Below, one piece after another: positions 49,027 to 59,380 of a stretch of DNA of 64,000 nt. Positions within the stretch are counted from its first letter, which is position 1; each line of letters begins with the position of its first letter. The position numbers and the translations under genes were made by a program. Below the pieces are notes generated by a model. That model saw only the letters and a list, made by a program, of their open reading frames with translations, ran no database searches and was not told the DNA's origin. This DNA comes from Paramacrobiotus metropolitanus (Eukaryota > Tardigrada > Eutardigrada > Parachela > Macrobiotidae). Location of the stretch: assembly GCF_019649055.1 (NCBI RefSeq), contig NW_026570270.1:372001-436000 (forward strand). The letters are read 5' to 3'.

Positions 49027-50872
49027 AGTACAAGAAGCAGCCTCGGCTTCGCCTCCGCGTTTCTTTGGACCATGGCCATTTTACATGTATTTGAAGTTGA
49101 ATAAATATATATTAGAATAACATCTATATTTCGTCGAAACATGATCGGTACATGCGATAGGGCAAACACGAATTTTATATGAACATCAGTTCATGGTTTT
49201 CTCAACCTTGAAAGCATTCCCTTTGGCTGTACATACAGATAATTTGTACGATATTTCCTACCCAAAAAGAAAGCCGAAATAGAAATTCAAACCACTGACT
49301 GTGCACTGGATCACTACGGGTATTTTGGTGACTCGTCACTTCACTGGCTCTTTTCACTGGAAAGTGGTGTGTGCCCGGTAGTGTACGTCCGGTCAGTAGT
49401 GGTACCTCGATTACTTGCTTACCTCCCCGGTTTTGTACGCCATGCACTAGAGAAAACTCAGTCACCCCGACTCACCCGTATCACCTAACGGGCTCTGTGC
49501 ACCGGACAGTAGTGATAGCTCAGTCAAACAGTCAAACGTTCACCGAACGGGTTTCTGCGTTGGGCAGCAGTGGCAGGTCGGTCACTCGTTCACCGAACGG
49601 GCTTCTGCGCCGGACAGGAGTTAAATCTCGGTCACTCGTATCTCCTAATGGGCTTTGTACACTGAACATTAGTGACATCGCGGTCACCCGCCCACCTACC
49701 GGGCTCTGCACCGGTCAGTAGTGACAGCTCGGTCACCCGCTCACCTAACGGACTTTCTGCGCTGGACAGCAGTGAAAACTCAGTCACTCGCATCACATAT
49801 CGGGCTCTGTGAACCGGACAGTAGTGGTAGCTCGGTCGCTCGTTCACCGAACGGGCTCTCTGCGCCGGATAGCAGTGGTAGTTCACTCACTCATTCACCG
49901 CGCGGGTTTCTGCGCCGGACAGCATTGGCAGCTCGGTCAGCCGCTCACCTACCGGGCTTTGTGCATGGACATTAGTTGTAGCTCGGTCGCCCGCTCACCT
50001 AACGGACTTTCTCTTCCGTTTTAGTACATCGCGGTCACCCACTAACCTACCGGGCTCTCTCCACCGGTCAGTAGTGACAGCGCGGTCACCTGCTTACCTA
50101 CCGGGCTCTCTGCACTGGTCAGTAGTGACAGCCTGGTCACCCGCTCACCTAACGGACTTTGTGCAGGGACAATAGGTGTAGCTCGGTCGGCCGCTCACAT
50201 AACGGACTTTCTCTCCCGTATTAATGACACCGCGGTCACCCGCTCACCTACCGGGCTCTCTACACCGGTCAGTAGTGGAAGCTCGGTCAGCTATTTGCAC
50301 GGACGGCAGTGGTAGTTCAGTCACTCGTTCCCTAATGGGCTCTGTACACTGAACATTAGTGACAGCTCGGTCAGCCGCTCACCTATCGGGTTCTGTGCAC
50401 TGACAGTAGTGGTAGCTAGGTCACTAGTTTACCTAACGGGGTTTCTGCGCCGGACAGCAGTGGTAGCTCGCTTACCCGCTCACCCACCGGGCTTTGTGTA
50501 TCGGATAGTAATGACAGCTCGGTCAACCGCTCACATAGCTTTACATAGTGGTAGTTCGGTCACTCACTGTCTTAGTTGGCTATTTTAACCAAGATATAGT
50601 GATATTTCGGTCACTCGCTGAACTAACGGGTTTGTGCACTGAACAGTGACGGTAGTCCTGTCTATCACTGATTGAACAGACAATCACACAATCGCAGTAG
50701 GATGGTGTAGCGATAGCTGCTCGGCCGGCACTTTTTTAGAAATGAATGTCCTCGATGACAGCGTTAGATATGAAGAGGTTCTTACCATAATAACGGTCTG
50801 CTAATAAGTTCATTCTGATATTTTAATTAGTGGAAAATACTTTCATATTTTAATTGTATTTTAGTTGATTTA
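49027..50872. repeat. Minisatellite-bearing dispersed repeat, copy 2
   Basis: Inserted in the JmjC-gene intron 46 bases after the donor. It has the same flanks and 51-bp minisatellite as copy 1, about 440 bp longer through extra units. Copy 1 and copy 2 lie in the same orientation. There are no terminal inverted repeats and no coding capacity. It could be a non-autonomous element that carries its own minisatellite. Confidence 0.85.
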
Positions 50873-52394
50873 CCTGGCAACACTGCCTGGCTATAAAACA
50901 TACCACGACGATAATTATTATTTTAATAATTTAGTTGGTGAAGATAGTCAAACTCTTCCGCTTTGGCGTTCGAAGCGGGATAGGTTTAGAAAGACATGAA
51001 TTCTATCTGGCCGGGTTTTCGACTACGGGCTTTCAGAAATAATATTGATTTTCGTCATTCGTTTCTGGTTTGCCGGCTCTGATGTATCCCATTCGTGGCA
51101 ATATAGATCTGATTCTGGATAACATGTAACTACATACTGGGTATTAAAAATGAAATTTAAAGCACTTCTTCATAAGCTATCTTGCTCGGGGATTTTACCC
51201 ACAACACATATTGCCTTTCCCCGCTGCATTTGGATAGACAACCACTGTCTAAAAAACTTTCCCCTGTTTCTGCGCTTCCAACCTTATTCACTAGCGTCTT
51301 GGTACCGTTTCCCACTAATTTTTAAAACGCATAATAAATTTCAATGAGCAGAATTATTTTTTACATCCTTTAACTTCATTAGGACCGGGTTGGAAAATAT
51401 GGATCGTTGTACCAGGTTTTCAGACCCGTAACATGGTGCTCCTTTATGCCTACTTGGATTCGCTGAATATTGCCTCCAAAGATGGTATGTAGCATTTCAC
51501 TGCTAATTTTCCCAAATTTTTTATAACCTTTGTAGGCTCCACCGCTTGTGGACACGAGTATCGCTTCAAGAATTTTTCCTGCACTCGAGCTCTGTTCGCC
51601 AAGTTCAAAATCCAACCACATTTTTTCATCCAACACCCAAATACAGTAGTGTACCTGGGTCCGGGAATTCTACATAGCGTGTACAATCTGGGAGGCTCTG
51701 CATCACAGGCGCGCAACTTTGTTGACGAACACTGGTTAGCTGTTACAAACGCTTCTTTGGCACTAAGAAACCGGGTAAGCGTGTACTTTATTCTCATAAC
51801 GGTTTTAATGTATTTGTTTTGTCTATTCAAGTGCCGAAAGATGAAAAGGGACGAAACTACGGCAGCCTTGCATCAGTGGAGCCAGCTCCTGCGAGACCGT
51901 CTTTTAGCAACAACCGTAGCTGATATAAGATACATAAACTCCATACGTTTTCCTCCAAAAGTTGGGAAAAAATGCACGTCATGGAAACTACCAACTACAA
52001 AGTTTTTAAAAATGCATCCCGGGGTTTTTCTTCAAGAAACGCTATGCCGAATACGTGATTTGCCGTCAGTCAACTTCTCAGTGGAACTAATATATGATGA
52101 TGTGTTCCGTGGTTTCTTGTCCCACGTTTCTGTCAAACCTGAAAACCAAACAAGACAGAAAAAAGAAAGACCGTCTCCATAGGCCGCCCAGACCAAACTA
52201 GCGATTTGCTTCACCTTCACGTCTGCACTACTCATTCTTGCAACAAAGTTTTCCAGTCAAGAGCGGCTTTGCTACTACATCAACGCGGCATACACAAAAT
52301 GCGATACGTGTGCAGCGATTGTTTCGAAAAGCCTGTGTTTACCACTCCACAATCCCTGAAATATCATCAAAACGCCTTCCATCGCATAGGTTAG

Positions 52395-52929
52395 GATATT
52401 GGCAGCACACTACTGATTCTAGATTCGGAAATCCATATAACGCACAGCTTTATTTACTGCATAAATTTTATGACATAGCATTTAAAAAGGTCTTGGGGAA
52501 ACTGACTTCTTTTAAATTGTAATGATTTTACGACGACGTAAATTTCGGAAATTTTACTGTGCAGCAACAATATTTTCCTATTTTATTTTATTTCCAGGAT
52601 CCTCCAACAAAGCAGCACAACACAAACGCCGCGGTCGGAAAACTGCGCAGAACCTTCTGATCGCTACTTCTGCAAACAACAACGGTTGATTGTATAGCCG
52701 AATGTACTTTATGGTAACCGACGCTTTTAGGCCACATTTATGATTACTTCCGCTGCTTGATATTGGTTTACGCAGACACCATAAAGGTGATGCGGCATAA
52801 CAAATAGTTGTTATCAATTCTGCGTGCAATCATGGTGATTTCTAATGAATTTTTTGCCGGACACAGACATGGCTGTGTTGACAGAATTTAACATTGGTTC
52901 ATCACCTTTACGTTACATTAAAGTTGATT
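52395..52929. other. Flank between JmjC gene and right satellite array
   Basis: No gene recognised. It includes the 3' flank of the zinc-finger exon, and degenerate satellite fragments begin near its right end. Confidence 0.45.
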
Positions 52930-53612
52930 TAATTTGCTTACGTTGATTAAAGTTTCCAAACACGGTGTTTCTGTTGATTTTCGTTGATTTACATGGTATT
53001 TACGTTAAATCTTTTTATTTTACTTTATGTGTACAGTGTCGGATATGGATTTTCAGGGACTTAAGAGAGAGTTAACAGCAATTTTACATTACATTTTCGT
53101 TGGTTTACGTTATGTGCACAGTGCCGAACATGGATTTTCAGGGACTTAACAGAGAGTTAACAGCAATTTTACATTACATTTACGTTGATTTACGTTACGT
53201 GCACAGTGCCGAACATGGATTTTCAGGGACTTAACAGAGAGTTAACAGCCTTTTACATTACATTTACGTTGATTTACGTTATGTGCACATTGCCAAACAT
53301 GGATTTTCAGGGACTTAACGGTGAATTAACAGCCTTTTACATTGCATTTACTTTGACTTACGTTATGTGCACATTGCCAAACATGGATTTTCAGGGACTT
53401 AACGGTGAATTAACAGCCTTTTACATTGCATTTACTTTGACTTACGTTATGTGCACATTGCCAAACATTGGATTTTCAGGGACTTAACGGTGAATTAACA
53501 GCCTTTTACATTACATTTACGTTGATTTACTTTATGTGCACATTGCCAAACATGGATTTTCAGGGACTTAACGGTGAATTAACAGCCTTTTACGTTGCAT
53601 TTACGTTGATTT
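52930..53612 (+). repeat. 84-bp satellite array, right arm (about 8 units, inverted)
   Basis: Same unit as the left array but reverse-complemented (ACATGGATTTTCAGGGACTT, GGTGAATTAACAGCC). Units near 52930-53060 are degenerate, and those closest to the terminus are the best conserved. Together with the left array it forms the element's long inverted termini. The plus strand is open over several units for the same arithmetic reason as on the left. Confidence 0.9.
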
Positions 53613-53735
53613 ACAGTGGCTTACTGTAACGAGAGCTCATGTCGTTTTTTTTTGCAAACAAATTGTGCATTATGTGAATTCTGCAGCATATGTGTAGCTT
53701 GTAGTATATATAAACCTGACATGGATGTTGTGCAG

Positions 53736-54053
53736 ATGCGGATGTTTATGGAAAAACTATGGAACGATCTGCAGGATTCTGGTCAGGCTTCGAAGCATCC
53801 AGACTTGAACAATGTATTAACTATGATGCTAACTCGACCCCCTTCGCTGACTCTTGGAGGATTCTGTTCATTCGATAGGCCGGTTTTGGTAACGGTACGT
53901 ATGCACTGAATTTGCTGACCGCTATCATTTTTCTTAGCTGATCGTGAGCGTTGCTTATAGATCATTTGATTTTGGGTGACCTATCTACTCATCGTTAAGG
54001 AACTAATTAATCGAGTCTCAACAGAAAGGATGAATGCGAATGTCACTTTATAA
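53736..54053 (+). pseudogene. Receptor-4 exons 2 and 3, beyond the giant element
   Basis: Exon 2 (53736-53894, acceptor GTGCAG, donor ACG|GTACGT) is 53 codons, equal to receptor 3, and keeps SLTLGGFC and FDRPVL. Exon 3 (53961-54053) is 31 codons with FWVTYLLIVKEL, but its third codon is TGA. The intron between is 66 bases. No exon 1 lies just upstream, only the right end of the giant element, so these most likely belong to the exon at 25933-26922. The alternative is a separate receptor whose exon 1 was lost. Confidence 0.8.
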
Positions 54054-54880
54054 GGGATGATGCGTCTAATTCAATGATTAATTTGCAGTTAACATCAGTG
54101 ATGTAGTACTTTATTTTATTCTGTTTTACAAAATGTTGATTAAATATTTTAGCTTGTTTATTTTACAGAAACTCGAGCTTTTAGAAATCAGAAAGTGGTT
54201 TTGTTTACTAATATCTCTTTATTTCTCTATATTATTAGACATAATATTCTACCGTTTCCATCTGTTTTCGCACTATGTATGCGCCCTCTGTACGTTAGGC
54301 GAATGGAAGTGTCTCTGGTGCTGCGACCAGTAAATAAAAACTGCATGTACGTATGTATAAATGTATGGTCATTAGTATTGTAATCACGCCACGAAATTAA
54401 ACAAAATCGAAAACTTAGTCTATTTTTAGGTGCAGGCATGTTATTGCATTATCGTTGAAATAAGTTCGCATATATGGCTGTTACTGTTTAACCTACCCGC
54501 ATAATAGTTTTATATAAAGAATCTTCAGCTACTGCCGAATTAACGAAGAAATATACGCCTTGCACAATTTTTTCACTAATATTATGCAATAAAAATGAAG
54601 AGTAAGCATCTGTTTTAATATTGGGTCTACTATCTGTGTTGGATTTTTCGCCCAACCCGGCACTTGTCCGGCCGCCAGCCACAGTATGACTGGTACTTAA
54701 CCAACTCGGGTCTGAAAATATTGCTCCCGGCGAATAGATTTATATTTCCATCAAATTCCGCCGCACTTCTTTTGTAGTCGCTCATCTATTTAATGTCGCC
54801 GTAGCCAACATGAAACCTCCATTTTTACCACCTTTCTTTTTCTAGAACATAGGTACACTTATTAAACCAGTACGTCCAAC
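54054..54880. other. No gene recognised
   Basis: AT-rich flank between receptor debris and the next small gene. Hydrophobic frames near 54133-54383 are T-rich and not supported. Confidence 0.45.
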
Positions 54881-55490
54881 ATGTTGAAGGTGTTGGTGGT
54901 GCTGCTGTCGGTCGTCGCCTATGTCGCCGCTAAGAAGGGTGATGAGGAATCCAACAAAATTGCCAACGTACGCCTAATTTATTGTCACTCTCTTCCATGG
55001 TTAACCGTATATTGTATTTTTAAAGGATGCATGGAAAGCTAACATCGTCGACACCAGGTCGATCTCTTCCTACTGCGGGGGCCGGATGAACGAGGCCACT
55101 CTAAAGGTCATCAGCTACTAACTTTCCACTACGGCGCCCGGCGTAAAAACATACTCCATGAAGGTAAACTATCGTGGCTTTTTATAGCTGTGCCGCTTAA
55201 GAATGTTGCCTCGCATTACCGATACGTCCGGCAGAACTAAGATTATAGCAACTTAAATGTAACCGATAATCCCATATCCGTGAAAACTGCGTCGCATAGT
55301 GCGCCAAATAATGCATTTTCCAACTGACCAGGTGAACATCAATGTCCCTAAATCCAAATCCGGCTCCAGCATGGCCTCCACCAGGGAAAACCAAGTGTTC
55401 GAAGTGACCAAAGGCCCCGGAGACAAACTTACCATTGGAAAGAATCCGTGCCGCAGTGATATGTCATGGCACAGACATAATGGGGATTAA
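54881..55490 (+). pseudogene. Small secreted protein gene with in-frame stop
   Basis: Exons 54881-54967, 55026-55163 and 55332-55490 join in phase 0 (128 codons). Exon 1 is a signal peptide (MLKVLVVLLSVVAYVAA) plus a charged start. Exon 2 contains CGGRMNEATLK and then TAA at codon 30 of the exon, yet the frame reopens immediately and splices in phase to exon 3 (VNINVPKSKSG...KNPCRSDMSW). Either a nonsense mutation truncated the protein to about 58 residues, or one base is wrong in the assembly. Two cysteines (CGG, NPC) suggest a single disulfide. The family is not recognised. Confidence 0.6.
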
Positions 55491-57033
55491 GGCACGGACA
55501 TAATGGAGCTGCAAGGACCTTGAATTCCCAAAATATTACCGTAAATTGCATATTAAATGCCCTGGACCTTGTTGTTTTGAGTGTTTCGAGAGAGACGCTT
55601 AAAACCGTAAGGGGCATTAATATCGGGGGGCGTTTAATTCGGAATTTGCTGCATTTATAAATCAGTTTTGCCGGCTTTAAGTGGACTTATGCAGTGCTCT
55701 GTTATGGATTTTAGCAAATTCTCCTCTGATTCTATCGTTTCTTAGTACACGAAGCAAAACGAGTTCTGTGCGTTGAAATACCGCTGACAAAATTAATGAC
55801 AAATACGGTGCCAGAAACGGTTGACAATGGCAAGAATAATGCGTTTCAATGTGTGAAATTGTGAATAAATTAAAATAAGCGATGGAATAATCCAAGAAAA
55901 TAAAACCGGAATATCTGCGTTACGGCACCGGCTGCGGATTTAAAGTCACTAAAACCTACTCTGTAATAGTTACTGGTCGGTGTAGCATCGTGTACAGTAC
56001 AGGTACGTACTGACTTCGTTGATCAATAACAAAATTCGAAAAGCAGTTACACTGAGCGCTGCTAAACCTACACTCGCCAAACAAGGGTGGTTGTCTTTGT
56101 TCGTATTGCACGGAATATATTATATGCGGCATGGAACTTAAAGGGGAGTTGGAAGTATGTAATTTGTCGAAGTACCGCTGCCAAGCAGCTACCCTCGACA
56201 GGCATCGTCCGGCGAGGTCGTAAAAGCTTCGGTTGACAACGCAAGTTTCTTTCACCTTCGGCCCGATAAAAAAAACAGACAACGAAATCACTACCCTATT
56301 TCAAAAATTATTGATATTATTTTAAATAAAAAATTAAGCTTATTTATTTTCTGTCTTAATCGTACATCGTATAAATCAAGAAATGACAAGAAAATGATTC
56401 GAAGTGGCTTTGTGATCTTTACATGCTCCACATAAGGATCTGTCCACACAAATGCAGCCAACAAAACAGATACTATGGGTCACAGATCACCTGTAGCGTC
56501 ATGCTCGCTTGACGGGACACAATTTAAAATGAAGCACCTACGCTGATCATATCTATAGAAGATTTTCTCAAACAATGAACACAGAAAAATCTGTATTGTC
56601 GTGTGAACACACCGCCAGCGCCAGATGAATACAGAGACGATCAAGCAAGATTCAATGAGAGCACTGCTCTATTTATTAAAAATGGCCTTTGATCACGAGT
56701 AATTTGGATAACACTACGCAGATATCAGGTACTCGCTTTACTGTACTCCGAGAGCAACTACGAGTAACAACGAAGGTAGTCTATGAGAACGCGAAAAATC
56801 TGGAAGAAATGCGAAAGAATCGAACACTACTCGATTGTTGTTGACTGAAACGTTTCGCGGGCCTTATAAAGACTTCGGGATGGGCGCAGGCATCGATCAC
56901 ACGTAAAACCAATAAAGATGAACACAGCCCACAAACAACAACATTGGTCAAACGTAAAGTGTGAAGTAAAAGCATCAACCGAAAATTAATAAGCCAGACA
57001 TGTTTACGTATAAATGTATGTACAAGTGGGTAT
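55491..57033. other. No gene recognised
   Basis: A minus-strand frame at 55956-56291 has scattered cysteines but fits no domain. The rest is AT-rich. The retrotransposon fragment begins at its right edge. Confidence 0.4.
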
Positions 57034-58816
57034 ACTTTGCCAACGCATTTAACACAGTCCGGCGAGATAAATTGTTGGAAAAAGTTTTCGAGCGAATTCC
57101 CGCTTACTACAATTTTGTCCGTTCTGCCTACGGCGAAGCCACAACATTGTTCTGCATTTCTCCCAGTAGCGGAGTCACCATTCCGTCCGCCAGCGGTGTG
57201 CAGCAGGGCGACCCTTGCGCTCCAATGTACTATGGCCTGCTGACACAGGATATATCCTCACAGAGCGATGCCGAAATTAATCTCTGGTACTTAGACGACG
57301 GTGTGTCTGCTGGCGATCCGGAAGCCGTGAAAGACACCTTAGTGAACATTCAAGGAGCAGCCGCCACGGTGGGCTTACAGCTGAACACAGGAAAGTGTGA
57401 GCTGTACGTAGACGGCGGATCTCCCGAAGAACGCCAGCACGTAATCCAGTCCATCCTGAACGTAGCACCAGATATCCGACTGTCAAAACCGGAGGAACTG
57501 GAGCTGTTGGGTTCACCGCTGTTGAACGAAGCTGTCTCGGGCGCGTTGTTGAGGAAGGTCGGTCAAGCACAAGTGCTTGCCGACCAGCTCGGTATATTGC
57601 CTTCACATCAGGCGCTGTTTTTGCTTAAGAACTGTTTGTTGCTGCCGAAATTGTTGTATCTTCTTAGAACATCACCGTGCTGGCAATTTCCGGATGAGCT
57701 GAAAAAATTTGATGAAGTCATCCGAGTGAAAGCAGAACAACTGACGAACGTGACAATGTCCGGCCCGGTATGGGAGCAAGCCTCGTTGCCTACAAAATTT
57801 GGAGGCTTGGGACTAATCAGCGCAGCAGATGTCGCGCTAGCCGCCTACGCCTCTTCGGTACACGGAGCAGCCGGCATGGTTGGCAGCATAGCAGGTGACG
57901 CGGCAGTAAAAGACCGCTGTTATCGGCTCACAGAAGCGTGGTCAGATCGTTTTTCCTTGGAACCTCCCCGCACGGAAAGCCGATGTTTCCAGTCGGTTTG
58001 GACAGCTCTGCAGCATACCCAGACAGTATCCCGCATGATGGAGAATGCCGACGTATTTACCTCTCCTCGCCTGTTGGCTGCATCCTCACCGGAGTTGCGC
58101 GCCTGGTTATCTGCCTTGCCTGTATCCATATTCGGAAATTTGCTGGAGGACACTCACTTACGGATTGCCGTGGCCCGGCGGTTGGGAGCTCCCGTATGCC
58201 AGCCTCATGTTTGTCGGTGCGGCAGCACAGTGGACAGTCTCGGACACCATGGCTTGGTATGCAAGCTAGCGAAAGGAAGGCACGGAGTCCACGCCGTCCT
58301 GAACGAAGCTACAAAGCGGGCATTGTGCTCGGCAAGAGTACCATCGTCACTTGAGCCAGCAGGCTTAAACAGAGGAGATGGAAAGCGACCTGATGGAGTC
58401 ACAGCATTCCCTTGGAAAAATGGCAAGCCGCTAGTATGGGATGTAACCGCGGCTGACACCTTTGCCCTAACATACATCGCCCAGACGTCCAGGGTGCCCG
58501 GAAGCGCAGCGGAAATTCGTGAAAATCGGAAGTTAGGAAAGTACAGCGGGCTGGCAGACCGTTACAACGTTCAACCGCTGGCGTTTGAAACCACGGGTAC
58601 ATTCGGACCACTAACAAAGAAATTCTTCAAAGATCTGTCGAGAAAAATTAGCGACTGTACAGGCAACCCTCGCTCAGGGGAGTTTTTGCGACAGAAAATC
58701 GGTATCGAGATTCAGCGAGGAAATTTGAAGGCAAAATACACATCTTCCCGCTCAACCATGTCGCTGAATGTACCGAGAACAGAAACTGCATTTCAGCTGA
58801 GCGAGAATGATGTTGT
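57034..58816 (+). mobile_element. 5'-truncated non-LTR retrotransposon (YLDD reverse transcriptase plus restriction-like endonuclease)
   Basis: The open frame 57000-58895 starts inside the reverse transcriptase at NAFNTVRR. Motifs present are SGVQQGDPCAP (motif B) and LWYLDDG (motif C; usual YxDD box in its YLDD form). After a thumb region, a zinc-binding C-x-CGSTVDSLGHHGLVC and KRPDGVTAFPW...VWDVT form a C-terminal PD-(D/E)xK-type endonuclease, followed by IQRGN. This layout (RT then restriction-like endonuclease) is that of early-branching LINEs such as the R2, NeSL and CRE groups. The motif A aspartate is replaced: the junction reads VYFANAF where D is expected, so the copy is dead on arrival. 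The last 27 codons of the frame come from an inserted inverted-repeat element. Confidence 0.85.
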
Positions 58817-59338
58817 CACAACAGGCCCGTCGCGAGACCCCTGTGCAATTTTCAAAAAAAAAACTCCTAGAGTTTTCATCGGAAAATTTTTTTAAATACA
58901 CCATTGGATTCGTCGTGAAATTCTGAACAAAACGGTTGAGGCCGATTTTCGAAATTCGCATTTCCCCCCAGACCGTTACTGCGGGCGGTCGCCAATGCGA
59001 CAGCCCAGTTCTTGGGGCATTCCCCCTGACCCCCAAGGGGAGTCAAAGACACCTTCACGAGCCATTTTCAGTGATACAAATAGTATTTCACGCGCAAATG
59101 GTTTCTCTATTTCCGAGGGGTCAGAGGGGAAAGCCCCAAAACTTAGGTTGTGACATGGGCGTCCGCCCGGGTGGACGTGCTTGGGGAGGAGCGAATTTTG
59201 AAATTTGGCCTCAACCATTTTGTTCAAAATTTCACGACGAATCCAATGGTGTATTCAGAAAAATTTTCCGATGAAAACTCTAGGAGGAGTTTTTTTTTGA
59301 AAATTGCACAGGGGTCTCGCGACGGGCCTGATGTTGTG
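58817..59338. mobile_element. 522-bp inverted-repeat DNA element nested in the LINE 3' end
   Basis: 58817-58970 and 59192-59338 are reverse complements over about 150 bp with few differences. The outer ends read CACAA(CAT)CAGGCCCGT. The interior also shows partial inverted symmetry (CCCCAAG..., TCCGAGGGGTCAGAGGGG). There is no coding capacity, so it is non-autonomous. Flanks both contain ATGTTGT, but spacing to the repeats differs, so I do not claim a target duplication. It overwrote the stop codon of the LINE frame. Confidence 0.8.
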
Positions 59339-59380
59339 TATTTTTGTTATTGTTACTTGTGTAATACGCGATGTAACTTA

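Larger units (their letters stand above)
45840..52394 (+). pseudogene. JmjC-domain dioxygenase with C-terminal C2H2 fingers, frameshifted
   Basis: Recognised exons: about 45840-46183, 47745-48060, 48658-48981, 51383-51484, 51536-51774 and 51832-52394. Phases agree at every splice. The JmjC core is clear: STAAEHVEDELFCSI with the iron ligands His (48937) and Glu, then PGWKIWIVVPG, a CGHEYRFK basic segment, and PNTVVYLGPGILHSVYNLGG with the distal His (51673). This fits the 2-oxoglutarate/Fe(II) histone-demethylase fold. Two C2H2 zinc fingers follow (HVCTTHSCNKVFQ...H and YVCSDCFEK...H). One-base frame slips occur near 47830, 48755 and 52155 (next to A6). The intron at 48982 is swollen by a dispersed repeat. 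A role in erasing repressive chromatin marks at the element is inference. Confidence 0.7.
27524..53628. mobile_element. 26.1-kb composite DNA transposon with satellite-array termini
   Basis: The left end reads TACAGTAAGCCACTGTAA (27524-27541), and its exact reverse complement ends the block at 53628. Each end continues inward into arrays of the same 84-bp satellite, in opposite orientation, so the termini are long inverted repeats. The block carries a KDZ-type transposase gene next to the left end, an SF3-like helicase gene, a PHD-type zinc finger, a type I membrane protein, unknown ORFs and a JmjC/C2H2 gene near the right end. It separates exon 1 from exons 2 and 3 of receptor 4. I see no clear longer target duplication; a TA at each end may be duplication or part of the repeat. 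That the whole block moves as one unit is inferred from the paired ends and the split gene. Nested repeats and broken genes suggest age. Confidence 0.7.

Noticed and set aside
44308-50024. ORFs rich in RSPAHLTG-type repeats
   Set aside because: Open frames produced by the 51-bp minisatellite.
27524-53628. Maverick/Polinton identity for the giant element
   Set aside because: No protein-primed DNA polymerase B, retroviral-type integrase, capsid or FtsK-like packaging ATPase was recognised; the transposase motifs fit KDZ instead.
55956-56291. Minus-strand Cys-containing ORF, considered as a Kunitz-like inhibitor
   Set aside because: Cysteine spacing does not fit the domain, and there is no signal peptide or splice context.
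58800-59340. Target-site duplication ATGTTGT around the 522-bp element
   Set aside because: The two occurrences are at unequal distances from the inverted repeats, so they may be part of the repe at end itself.
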